Source: Planctomycetales bacterium (GTDB taxonomy: Bacteria > 4484-113 > JAFGCY01). From it: a DNA stretch of 6,351 nucleotides. Made by a program: the position numbers and the translations under genes. A model generated the notes under the pieces. The model was not told where the DNA came from. It did not search any database and worked only from the letters and a program-made list of their open reading frames with translations. Positions within the stretch are counted from its first letter, which is position 1. Each line of letters opens with the position of its first letter. The stretch is taken from the NCBI GenBank assembly GCA_024645305.1, contig JAHEFU010000147.1, forward strand, positions 828 to 7,178, read 5' to 3'. Below are positions 1 to 4,724 of this stretch, in pieces.

Positions 1-69
1 TGGAATCCATGTGATCAGCACGACATAGGGAGGTCCGGAGCAATCCGTACAATGGACCTGAAGGCAGGG

Positions 70-102
70 AGCAGACCCGGTGTACGAACATAGTGGTCTG
101 CT
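70..102 (+). terminator. Hairpin with terminator-like character
   Basis: AGCAGACC at 70-77 is the exact reverse complement of GGTCTGCT at 95-102, giving an 8-bp stem with a 17-nt loop. Inside the loop TGT and ACA (81-83, 88-90) can pair as a small inner stem. The right arm runs into a T-rich but interrupted stretch, TTCTGCTTTCTG. It could terminate a transcript entering from the left and so insulate the small gene at 134. The broken T-tract makes intrinsic termination uncertain. Confidence 0.4.
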
Positions 103-117
103 TTCTGCTTTCTGATC
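97..117 (+). repeat. Degenerate heptamer tract, unit TCTGCTT
   Basis: Two exact copies of TCTGCTT (97-103, 104-110) are followed by a diverged copy, TCTGATC (111-117). The tract lies between the hairpin at 70-102 and the -10 box at 122. Similar pyrimidine-rich heptameric tracts precede the genes at 546 and 3400. Confidence 0.5.
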
Positions 118-121
118 CTGC

Positions 122-127
122 TATCAT
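122..127 (+). promoter_or_regulatory. -10 element of the 134 gene, leaderless spacing
   Basis: TATCAT matches 5 of 6 bases of the sigma70 -10 consensus and ends exactly 6 nt before the ATG at 134. Standard geometry (-12 to -7) puts +1 on the A of that ATG. No convincing -35 box lies 16-18 nt upstream, and there is no Shine-Dalgarno sequence. Confidence 0.55.
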
Positions 128-133
128 CAGTTT

Positions 134-433
134 ATGGATAGTCTGAAGTGCCCGCATTGCGGTGATGTAATAGGCGAAGGCCCGGGCTGTGAACAATGCT
201 CTCAGCAAGACAGGACCCATGTAAATCCTGAGCAAGATCAGCAGATCAACCAGCGACTGGATCGAATGGAAACACATCTGCGCTCCATCAGCGCAAGCCT
301 GAGAATGATGTTGACAATTGTCCTCATTGTGGCTGTGGTCTACGCCGTCAGTATTATTGTTTCAATGCTTCTCGCATTCTCAACCTTCAACAGTGTCATG
401 CGGAACGCTGCGGATCATTCAATCATCCAGTAG
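134..433 (+). CDS. Small zinc-ribbon protein with one membrane helix
   Basis: This is a 99-aa protein of unknown function. Four cysteines near the N-terminus (C6, C9, C19, C22; pattern C-X2-C-X9-C-X2-C) form a compact zinc-ribbon or zinc-knuckle signature. A charged, Q/R-rich stretch (about 33-57) could form a short amphipathic helix. One strongly hydrophobic segment (about 58-82) should span the membrane, and a short polar tail follows. With no signal peptide cleavage motif, the likely topology has the zinc ribbon in the cytosol, but this is inference. Zinc ribbons joined to a membrane helix are common in bacterial proteins of unknown role, so no partner or pathway can be named. The start is supported by the -10 box exactly 6 nt upstream. 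There is no ribosome binding site. Base composition is less GC-rich than in the aldo/keto reductase gene downstream. Confidence 0.75.
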   Translation: MDSLKCPHCGDVIGEGPGCEQCSQQDRTHVNPEQDQQINQRLDRMETHLRSISASLRMMLTIVLIVAVVYAVSIIVSMLLAFSTFNSVMRNAADHSIIQ

Positions 434-455
434 GCCCTGCTCCGACAAGGGCGAC

Positions 456-511
456 ACTGTTTGCTGCTCATTGCTTTCTGCTCCTGCTTACTCCCTCCTG
501 ACTTCTTCTCA
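456..511 (+). repeat. Pyrimidine-rich tract with about 7-nt periodicity
   Basis: Between the stop of the zinc-ribbon gene and the AKR promoter, CTG or a near match recurs at 457, 464, 471, 478, 484, 491, 498 and 505. The spacing is 7 nt except for a single 6-nt step. The consensus is roughly NCTGCTY, almost all pyrimidine on the + strand and close to the TCTGCTT unit at 97-117. The 112-bp gap holds nothing else convincing apart from a weak 5-bp inverted repeat (GCCCT 434-438 with AGGGC 448-452). Confidence 0.5.
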
Positions 512-533
512 TCCCCCGATCCCATCCCTCATT

Positions 534-539
534 TACAAT
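534..539 (+). promoter_or_regulatory. -10 element of the AKR gene, leaderless spacing
   Basis: TACAAT (5 of 6 matches to TATAAT) ends 6 nt before the ATG at 546, so +1 is predicted at the start codon. There is no recognisable -35 box at the usual distance, where the sequence is a C-rich run, and no Shine-Dalgarno sequence. This site decides the start at 546 over the longer open frame that begins at 318 and overlaps the upstream gene. Confidence 0.65.
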
Positions 540-545
540 ACTTCA

Positions 546-1613
546 ATGAGCAATGCGAACATTCCCGCGCTTGACAACTACCGCCTGCTGGGCCACAGCG
601 GACTGGCCGTTTCTCCGTTGTGCCTGGGCACCATGACCTTCGGCACCGAATGGGGCTTCGGCACGGACAAGGAGAACAGCCGCAGGCTGTTCGAGACCTA
701 CGTTGAGGCCGGTGGCAACTTCCTCGACACCGCCATCAATTACAACAAGGGCACGAGCGAGGAATACCTCGGGGAGTTCGTGAAAGGCAGCCGCGAGCGC
801 TACGTGATCGCCACCAAGTTCACTTTCGGCACGCGTGAGGGCGATCCCAACAGCGGCGGCAACCACAGGAAGAACATAATCCAGAGCGTTGATGAAAGCC
901 TCAGGCGCCTCGGCCTGGACTATATCGACCTCTACTGGCTGCATGTCTGGGAGTACCGTACGCCGGTCGAGGAGCTGATGCGCACGATTGACGATCTTGT
1001 GCGCGCCGGCAAGATCCTCTATTTCGGCTTCAGTGACACCCCGGCCTGGGTGGTCTCCCGCGCTAATGCGATTGCCGAGCTGCGCGGCTGGACGCCGGCA
1101 GTTGCGATGCAGATGGAACACAGCCTGATCGAACGCACATATGAAGCGGAAATCCTCACGATGGCGCGCCACCTGAACATCGCCGTCACGCCCTGGAGCC
1201 CGCTCGGAGCCGGTGTGCTGACCGGCAAGTACCTTGGCAACGAGTCCGGCGACGGCGAAGGCACCCGCGCCGGCGCAGTCAGCCGGGGTGGCAAGCTCAC
1301 TGAGCGCAATATGGCAATCGCCCAGGCGGTTGTGGACATGGCGCAGCAGATCGGCAAATCACCGGCCCAGGTCGCGCTAAACTGGCTGCTCTGTCAGCCG
1401 GGTGTGACCGCCCCGATCATCGGCGCACGCAAGGTTGCTCAACTGACTGACAACCTCGGGGCCTGCGGCTGGCGTCTCAGCGATGAGCAGCTGGCGAAAC
1501 TCAATGAAGTGAGTGCCGTGGACCGGCCCTTCCCGCACAGCTTCATCCACAATCCGCGGGTCCAGCTGGCCATCAGCGCCCAGACAAATGTGGAAAGCCG
1601 GCTGCCTGAATGA
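546..1613 (+). CDS. Aldo/keto reductase, NADP-dependent type
   Basis: This 355-aa cytosolic oxidoreductase of the AKR superfamily has a TIM-barrel fold and would reduce a carbonyl substrate with NAD(P)H. The substrate cannot be read from sequence. The N-terminal strand pattern (LGHSGLAVSPLCLGTMTFG, about 15-33) is typical. The catalytic tetrad is visible as D61, Y66, K91 and H133 (in DTAINY, ATKF and YWLHVWE). The SPLGAGVLTGKY stretch (218-229) and the cofactor-phosphate region IIGARKVAQLTDNLGA (291-306) are well conserved. Length is normal for the 330-360 aa bacterial AKRs. The frame is open upstream to 318, but that extension overlaps the previous gene, lacks family homology and lies behind the promoter, so 546 is chosen. 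The gene is single, with its own leaderless-type promoter. Its TGA stop is the first three bases of a heptamer array. Confidence 0.93.
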   Translation: MSNANIPALDNYRLLGHSGLAVSPLCLGTMTFGTEWGFGTDKENSRRLFETYVEAGGNFLDTAINYNKGTSEEYLGEFVKGSRERYVIATKFTFGTREGDPNSGGNHRKNIIQSVDESLRRLGLDYIDLYWLHVWEYRTPVEELMRTIDDLVRAGKILYFGFSDTPAWVVSRANAIAELRGWTPAVAMQMEHSLIERTYEAEILTMARHLNIAVTPWSPLGAGVLTGKYLGNESGDGEGTRAGAVSRGGKLTERNMAIAQAVVDMAQQIGKSPAQVALNWLLCQPGVTAPIIGARKVAQLTDNLGACGWRLSDEQLAKLNEVSAVDRPFPHSFIHNPRVQLAISAQTNVESRLPE

Positions 1614-1638
1614 GGTTTGAGGTTTGAGGTTTGAGTTT
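1611..1638 (+). repeat. Tandem heptamer TGAGGTT, three perfect copies and one variant
   Basis: TGAGGTT occurs at 1611-1617, 1618-1624 and 1625-1631, followed by TGAGTTT at 1632-1638. The first unit contains the AKR stop codon. Because 7 is not a multiple of 3, the TGA in successive units falls in all three forward frames. The sense-strand consensus, read as GTTTGAG, resembles the array on the opposite strand after the O-methyltransferase gene (GTTGGAG). Confidence 0.85.
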
Positions 1639-1650
1639 GGAGAATTGTTG

Positions 1651-1665
1651 TCACGCTGCGCGTGA
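1651..1665. terminator. Short hairpin TCACGC-TGC-GCGTGA
   Basis: A perfect 6-bp stem with a 3-nt loop lies in the gap between the convergent AKR and O-methyltransferase genes. No T-tract follows on either strand, so it is not a classical intrinsic terminator. It could instead be part of a REP-like paired-hairpin element with the stem at 1680-1696. Confidence 0.4.
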
Positions 1666-1679
1666 ATGAATACATCAGT

Positions 1680-1696
1680 TGATGCCGAAGGCATCA
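1680..1696. terminator. Short hairpin TGATGCC-GAA-GGCATCA
   Basis: A perfect 7-bp stem with a GAA triloop lies 14 nt after the hairpin at 1651-1665. Both sit between oppositely oriented heptamer arrays. In addition, GAGTTTGGAG (1633-1642) can pair with CTCCGAACTC (1719-1728) over 10 bp with one G-T wobble. The whole region could therefore fold as an outer stem enclosing two hairpins. It may act as a bidirectional 3'-end structure for the two converging transcripts, but this role is inferred. Confidence 0.45.
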
Positions 1697-1704
1697 CACC
1701 GCCC

Positions 1705-1739
1705 CTCCAACCTCCTTGCTCCGAACTCCAACCTACCTT
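1705..1739 (-). repeat. Degenerate heptamer array, unit CTCCAAC (GTTGGAG on the - strand)
   Basis: Five in-register 7-nt units are seen on the + strand: CTCCAAC, CTCCTTG, CTCCGAA, CTCCAAC and CTACCTT (1705-1739). The last unit contains the complement of the O-methyltransferase stop (TAG, 1733-1735). On that gene's sense strand the array therefore starts at the stop codon, as the TGAGGTT array does for the AKR gene on the other side. Confidence 0.75.
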
Positions 1740-2401
1740 ACCCGGATGAAGCACAGCCCGTCGAAGCCCTTGCGGCCCACCACCTGCAGCACCGTGGCCT
1801 GCAGACGCTCGTCACCGGCGGCCAGGCGCAGGGCCGCACGGGTGCCGGCCACGGCGGGGTCCTCGTCACTGCCGGTGGCCACCTGACCGCCGCGCACCAC
1901 GTTGTCAATCACGATCAGGGCCCCGCTGCGGCAGTGCTCAGCCGCCCATCGCAGGTAGTTGGCATTATTCACCTTGTCGGCATCGATGAACACCATGTCA
2001 AACGGCTCCGGCAGCTGCCCGTCCATCGCCTGCAGGGATTCCAGCGCCGGCCCACGACGCAGCTCCACCTTCCCGGCGACTCCCGCACACTCGAAGTTGG
2101 CCTGAGCCACGTCGGCATGTTTATCGTCAATTTCCAGGGTGATGAGTTTCCCGTCATCCGGCAGGGCCCGGGCCAGGTGGATCCCGCTGTAGCCGGCCAG
2201 GGTACCGATTTCGAGGATGCGCCGGGCGCCGATCACTCCCGCGAGTACCTGCAGCATGCGGGCCTGCAGCGGGGAGAGGTAAATCCGCGGCAGCCCGGCC
2301 TCATCGGCGGACCGCAGGACAGCCTCCAGCACGGGATCAGGGGGAGCCATCAGGCTTTCCATGAAGTCGGTGGAAATGCTCCACATATGAGAGTCTGACA
2401 T
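1733..2401 (-). CDS. SAM-dependent O-methyltransferase, COMT/CCoAOMT-like family
   Basis: This is a 222-aa class I methyltransferase of the Methyltransf_3 type, predicted to move a methyl group from S-adenosylmethionine to a hydroxyl, usually on a catechol-like substrate, with a divalent metal. The SAM-binding motif I is RILEIGTLAGYSGIHLA (61-77), followed by the acidic residue in TLEID (88-92). The family's metal and catalytic region is seen as FIDADK (138-143), and as D166-N167 in IVIDNVVRGG. D140 or D142 together with D166 and N167 are the expected metal ligands. The N-terminal YLSPLQARML (41-50) is also typical. Length matches bacterial members (about 215-225 aa). The start at 2401 is supported by a -10-like box just upstream; an internal Met at residue 6 is an alternative. 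The native substrate is unknown. The gene is transcribed alone, convergent with the AKR gene and divergent from the membrane-protein gene. Confidence 0.93.
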   Translation of the reverse strand: MSDSHMWSISTDFMESLMAPPDPVLEAVLRSADEAGLPRIYLSPLQARMLQVLAGVIGARRILEIGTLAGYSGIHLARALPDDGKLITLEIDDKHADVAQANFECAGVAGKVELRRGPALESLQAMDGQLPEPFDMVFIDADKVNNANYLRWAAEHCRSGALIVIDNVVRGGQVATGSDEDPAVAGTRAALRLAAGDERLQATVLQVVGRKGFDGLCFIRVR

Positions 2402-2408
2402 AGAGGAT

Positions 2409-2414
2409 ATCTTA
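2409..2414 (-). promoter_or_regulatory. -10-like element of the O-methyltransferase gene
   Basis: On the - strand, TAAGAT lies 7 nt before the ATG at 2401. It matches 4 of 6 consensus bases, including the key second A and last T. It predicts a leader of zero or one nucleotide. No Shine-Dalgarno sequence precedes the ATG. This is weaker than the boxes of the other genes. Confidence 0.4.
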
Positions 2415-2427
2415 GCGCTTGGCGCAA

Positions 2428-2458
2428 ACGGGGATACGGGGCATTGGGTACGGGACCC
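2428..2458. repeat. G-rich degenerate repeat in the divergent gap
   Basis: ACGGGG occurs at 2428 and 2436, with ACGGGA at 2450 and a TGGGT between them. The steps are 7-8 nt or multiples of that. It lies between the two divergent promoters (O-methyltransferase and membrane protein). It resembles the heptameric tracts in the other gaps in spacing but not in sequence. Confidence 0.35.
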
Positions 2459-2478
2459 AGGGCTTGAGCCGGGAGGAT

Positions 2479-2489
2479 ACCCGCCGGGT
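2479..2489. promoter_or_regulatory. Operator-like palindrome ACCCG-C-CGGGT
   Basis: An 11-bp inverted repeat (5-bp arms, 1-nt centre) directly abuts the -10 box at 2490. This is where a repressor could block the membrane-protein promoter. Palindromes this short and GC-rich arise often by chance, so the call is weak. Confidence 0.25.
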
Positions 2490-2495
2490 TACAAT
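2490..2495 (+). promoter_or_regulatory. -10 element of the membrane-protein gene, leaderless spacing
   Basis: TACAAT ends exactly 6 nt before the ATG at 2502, the same hexamer and spacing as at 534 and 3388. A TTGAGC at 2464-2469 is the nearest -35-like sequence, but its 20-nt spacer is too long. No Shine-Dalgarno sequence is present. Confidence 0.65.
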
Positions 2496-2501
2496 GCAGC
2501 A

Positions 2502-3335
2502 ATGACAAAATCGGGGAAATTGGACAGCAACGAAGGACATCTGGCACAGGCCTGGGCTGCCTCCCGGCGCAGGCCGATGTTCTGGGGCTGGATCCTGCAG
2601 GGTCTGGGTCTGATTTCCTCGTTTGCCGTTCCTTTCCTGTACAAATACTTTCAGGATTCCGGAATTGTCAGCGAGGAACTGATCGGCAGCTGGTGGGGAT
2701 ACCTGATGGACTTCAATGTCCTCGCCATGTATTTGCAGCTGGGACTTGTTTTTTACCTGGCTTTGGACCGGTTTCTGTGGATTCGCGAGCAGAGCAGCGT
2801 CTTCGATTCAGCTGACAGAAGAAATAATTTCTGGCAGCACTACAGGACCGAATTCCAGTCCGCCTGGCATATTGTAGGATTGCTGATGATCCCCTCCGTA
2901 GTCATTGGCCTGCTGTACTGGATTCCTGCCGGCATGTTTGACACATATTCCCGGATCGGCCTGTTCAATGACTTTGTCAATATACTGATGATGATCATTG
3001 TCAATGTACTGAACTTTGTCCAGATCTTGTTTGTAATAGCTGGACTGTCACTTTTTATCAACAGACTGGGCATCCTGCGCTGCGCAGCTCTCGGAATACT
3101 GATCAATCTCCTGGCAGACAAACTGGATCGCTATCTTTCATTCAAGCTGCAGTTGCTCGCTACTGATAACATCGGCTTCAATGCTGCCAACCCCAATGTA
3201 CTTGAGCAAGGAATGGTCTACATGATCTACCTGGGAAGTCTGCTGGTACACGCAATGATCTTCGGTGCAATCTTCTGGCTGCTCAGTAGCAACAGAAGGA
3301 ACACTAGACATACAGTGAAGATGTATCCGCGCTGA
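2502..3335 (+). CDS. Six-helix integral membrane protein of unknown family
   Basis: I do not recognise this 277-aa protein. Hydrophobic segments at about 27-47, 68-90, 122-142, 157-185, 187-205 and 238-261 suggest six membrane helices. A polar N-terminal tail (1-24) carries an RRR cluster at 22-24. The positively charged ends (SRRR, RRNN, NRRNTRH) suggest that both termini are cytosolic by the positive-inside rule. An aromatic and charged stretch between helices 2 and 3 (about 90-121) is the largest soluble loop before the last helix. No transporter motif, ATPase domain or catalytic signature is visible. Codon choice differs from the neighbours: AGA, AGG and AAT are frequent and the coding sequence is clearly poorer in GC than the MFS gene that follows. 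This could mean recent acquisition or relaxed constraint. The start is supported by the -10 box 6 nt upstream. Confidence 0.85.
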   Translation: MTKSGKLDSNEGHLAQAWAASRRRPMFWGWILQGLGLISSFAVPFLYKYFQDSGIVSEELIGSWWGYLMDFNVLAMYLQLGLVFYLALDRFLWIREQSSVFDSADRRNNFWQHYRTEFQSAWHIVGLLMIPSVVIGLLYWIPAGMFDTYSRIGLFNDFVNILMMIIVNVLNFVQILFVIAGLSLFINRLGILRCAALGILINLLADKLDRYLSFKLQLLATDNIGFNAANPNVLEQGMVYMIYLGSLLVHAMIFGAIFWLLSSNRRNTRHTVKMYPR

Positions 3336-3336
3336 T

Positions 3337-3385
3337 TTCCCCTTCCCCTTTGCCCCTGCCACTTGCTCCTGCTCCATGTTCCTCC
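3337..3385 (+). repeat. Pyrimidine tract with 6-7-nt periodicity
   Basis: Just after the TGA of the membrane-protein gene come TTCCCC at 3337 and 3343. TGCCCC, TGCCAC, TGCTCC, TGCTCC and TGTTCC follow at 3351, 3357, 3364, 3370 and 3377, with steps of 6, 7, 6 and 7. Nearly every base is C or T on the + strand. The tract fills almost all of the 64-bp gap up to the MFS promoter, as the related tract at 456-511 does before the AKR promoter. Confidence 0.6.
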
Positions 3386-3387
3386 CC

Positions 3388-3393
3388 TACAAT
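3388..3393 (+). promoter_or_regulatory. -10 element of the MFS gene, leaderless spacing
   Basis: TACAAT ends 6 nt before the ATG at 3400. A partial -35 (TTGCTC, 3363-3368) lies 19 nt upstream, inside the pyrimidine tract. No Shine-Dalgarno sequence is present. The site favours the start at 3400 over the next in-frame ATG at 3424. Confidence 0.65.
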
Positions 3394-3399
3394 TAGCCG

Positions 3400-4626
3400 A
3401 TGCCCACCGGCAGTCAGCCAGGCATGCAGCGCAACCTGAAGCTCTACCAGCTCTACAGCGTGCTGTTCAGCTCGATGTGCTGGCTGCCCGTGTTCGCGAT
3501 CTACATCGCCGGCAAGGTCGGGCTGGAAGGCCTGCTGCTGCTGGAAGCGCTGTACTACATCAGCGTCGTCATCATGGAGGTGCCCTCCGGGTATCTCTCC
3601 GACCGCCTCGGCCGCAAACCGGTGCTGGCCATCTCCGCCCTCGGCTTCAGCCTGGCCGCCATCCTGTTCATGCTGGGCGATTCCTTCATCCCCTTCGCCA
3701 TCGCCCAGTTCCTCACCGCCGTGGGTTACTCCTTCAACAGCGGCAGCGACATCTCCCTCCACTATGACAGCCTGCACGAACTGGGCGAGGAGGAGCGCTT
3801 CGGCCCGCTGGAAGCCATCGCCGAGCGCAACCGCTTCATGGCCGGCGGCCTGGCCGCGGTGCTGGGCGGTCTTGTCGGGGTGCTTGACCTGCGTCTGGCC
3901 TACCTGCTGACCGCGCTGGCCAATGTTGCCAACATCTTCGTGATCCTGGCGCTGCGCGAACCGAAGCTGCACGAGGGCCGCGAGTCCTTCGGCGCTGCCC
4001 TGCGTTACTGCGCCGGACGGCTCAGGATCCCGGCCCTGGCCTGGCTGGCCGGCTTCTTCGTACTGATGACGGTGCTCAACCACATCCCCTACGAGTTCTA
4101 CCAGCCCTGGCTGCGCCTCCTGGCCCTGGACGGCCTGTACCCCGAGCGCTTCACCCCGCTGGCCAGCGGACTGCTTTTGGGCAGTTCCATGCTGCTGGGC
4201 TCATGGTTCGCCGCCAACTCCATCCGCCTGCGCGACCGCATCGGCATCGGCAGTGCGCTGCTCACGGCCTGTGCCATGCAGACCATCGTGATCGGCGTGA
4301 TGGGCCTCTGGCTGCACGTTGCCATTGTCGGCGTGATCCTGCTGCGCAGCGTGCCGCGCGGGATCATGATGCCGGCCTTCAATGCCGCAGTGGCACCGCG
4401 CGTGGACCAGCAGCATCGTGCCACCTACATGTCCGTTATGAGCCTCGGTGGCCGGCTGGCCTTCTCCCTGACCCTCGTGGCGTTGTCATTCTTCGCCGGC
4501 GAGGCCCAGGACTGGGCCTCCCTGTCGCGCCTGCTGGTTATAGGTGCGGGCATCGGTGTGGCGGGACTGCTCTCATTGCTGGCAACGGTTCAGCGGGCGA
4601 GGCTGGAGCTGGGAGGTCAGGGTTGA
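3400..4626 (+). CDS. MFS transporter, drug/metabolite exporter-like
   Basis: This 408-aa inner-membrane secondary transporter belongs to the major facilitator superfamily, with about 12 helices and the usual length. The hallmark motif A between helices 2 and 3 is clear at 60-73 (E60, P62, G64, D68, R69, G71, R72, K73). SGSDISLHYDSL (114-125) in the helix 4 region is typical of a bacterial subgroup with GSDxALLYDSL-like sequences. Two halves of hydrophobic helices are separated by a charged central loop (about 186-210: REPKLHEGRESFG). The substrate cannot be assigned; the family contains proton-driven exporters as well as importers. The gene is monocistronic by appearance. Its composition is strongly GC-rich with C/G-ending codons, in contrast to the gene before it. 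It converges with the TPR gene. Confidence 0.9.
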   Translation: MPTGSQPGMQRNLKLYQLYSVLFSSMCWLPVFAIYIAGKVGLEGLLLLEALYYISVVIMEVPSGYLSDRLGRKPVLAISALGFSLAAILFMLGDSFIPFAIAQFLTAVGYSFNSGSDISLHYDSLHELGEEERFGPLEAIAERNRFMAGGLAAVLGGLVGVLDLRLAYLLTALANVANIFVILALREPKLHEGRESFGAALRYCAGRLRIPALAWLAGFFVLMTVLNHIPYEFYQPWLRLLALDGLYPERFTPLASGLLLGSSMLLGSWFAANSIRLRDRIGIGSALLTACAMQTIVIGVMGLWLHVAIVGVILLRSVPRGIMMPAFNAAVAPRVDQQHRATYMSVMSLGGRLAFSLTLVALSFFAGEAQDWASLSRLLVIGAGIGVAGLLSLLATVQRARLELGGQG

Positions 4627-4667
4627 CGGAGCTCAGACGCTCTGCCTGACTGGCGGCGCACAGCCAT

Positions 4668-4701
4668 GCAAACCGCTCCCGCAAACCGCATCCCGCGAAC
4701 C
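4668..4701. repeat. Tandem repeat GCAAACCGC(A)TCCC, about 2.5 copies
   Basis: GCAAACCGCTCCC (4668-4680) is followed by GCAAACCGCATCCC (4681-4694) and then GCGAACC (4695-4701). Each 13-14-nt unit splits into two 6-7-nt half-units, again giving about 7-nt periodicity. It lies in the 98-bp gap between the convergent MFS and TPR genes, directly beside the palindrome at 4703-4722. Confidence 0.65.
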
Positions 4702-4702
4702 T

Positions 4703-4722
4703 GGCCAGACTTAAGTCTGGCC
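4703..4722. terminator. Perfect 20-bp palindrome beside the TPR stop codon
   Basis: GGCCAGACTTAAGTCTGGCC is a perfect inverted repeat with no spacer (10-bp arms). It begins 2 nt after the TAG stop of the TPR gene on the - strand and lies 76 nt after the MFS stop. In RNA it could form a stem of about 8 bp with a small loop on both strands, consistent with a bidirectional 3'-end structure. Neither side has a U-tract. It could also be a REP-like element or a dimeric protein's binding site. Confidence 0.5.
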
Positions 4723-4724
4723 TC

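Larger units (their letters stand above)
1..133. other. Left-edge intergenic segment, possibly holding the tail of an upstream gene
   Basis: No recognisable gene is seen. On the + strand, frame 1 is open from the window edge to a TAG at 91-93, about 30 codons. It could be the C-terminal end of a gene starting outside the window. The codons include ATA, AGG and AGA, which are unusual for the GC-rich genes nearby, and the translation has no recognisable motif, so this is weak. The other two + frames close within the first 30 bases. The segment also contains a hairpin, a heptamer tract and the promoter of the next gene, listed separately. Confidence 0.3.

Noticed and set aside
48..53. Another TACAAT hexamer near the left edge
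   Set aside because: At the 6-nt offset there is GAA, not a start codon, and the only nearby ATG (52) opens a 13-codon frame. It could be a promoter for a longer transcript, but nothing supports this.
434..452. GCCCT/AGGGC inverted repeat after the zinc-ribbon gene as a terminator
   Set aside because: The arms are only 5 bp with a 9-nt loop and no T-tract follows, so it is within chance expectation.
318..545. Upstream in-frame extension of the aldo/keto reductase (76 extra residues)
   Set aside because: It overlaps the zinc-ribbon gene, has no AKR-like sequence, and lies upstream of the TACAAT promoter; the family N-terminus fits the ATG at 546.
543..1172. - strand open frame of 209 codons opposite the AKR gene
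   Set aside because: It lies fully antisense to a well-supported AKR and has no recognisable domain.
1611..1739. Heptamer arrays plus hairpins as a CRISPR array or integron attC site
   Set aside because: The units are contiguous 7-mers without spacers, and no attC core sites or integrase are present.
1679..2398. Long + strand open frame of 239 codons opposite the O-methyltransferase gene
   Set aside because: It is an antisense shadow of a GC-rich gene: its product is rich in H, Q, G and P with no domain, while the - strand frame has full methyltransferase motifs.
3304..4083. Long - strand open frame of 259 codons opposite the MFS gene
   Set aside because: The product is dominated by Q, E, H, G and A with no motif, and the + strand frame carries clear MFS motifs.
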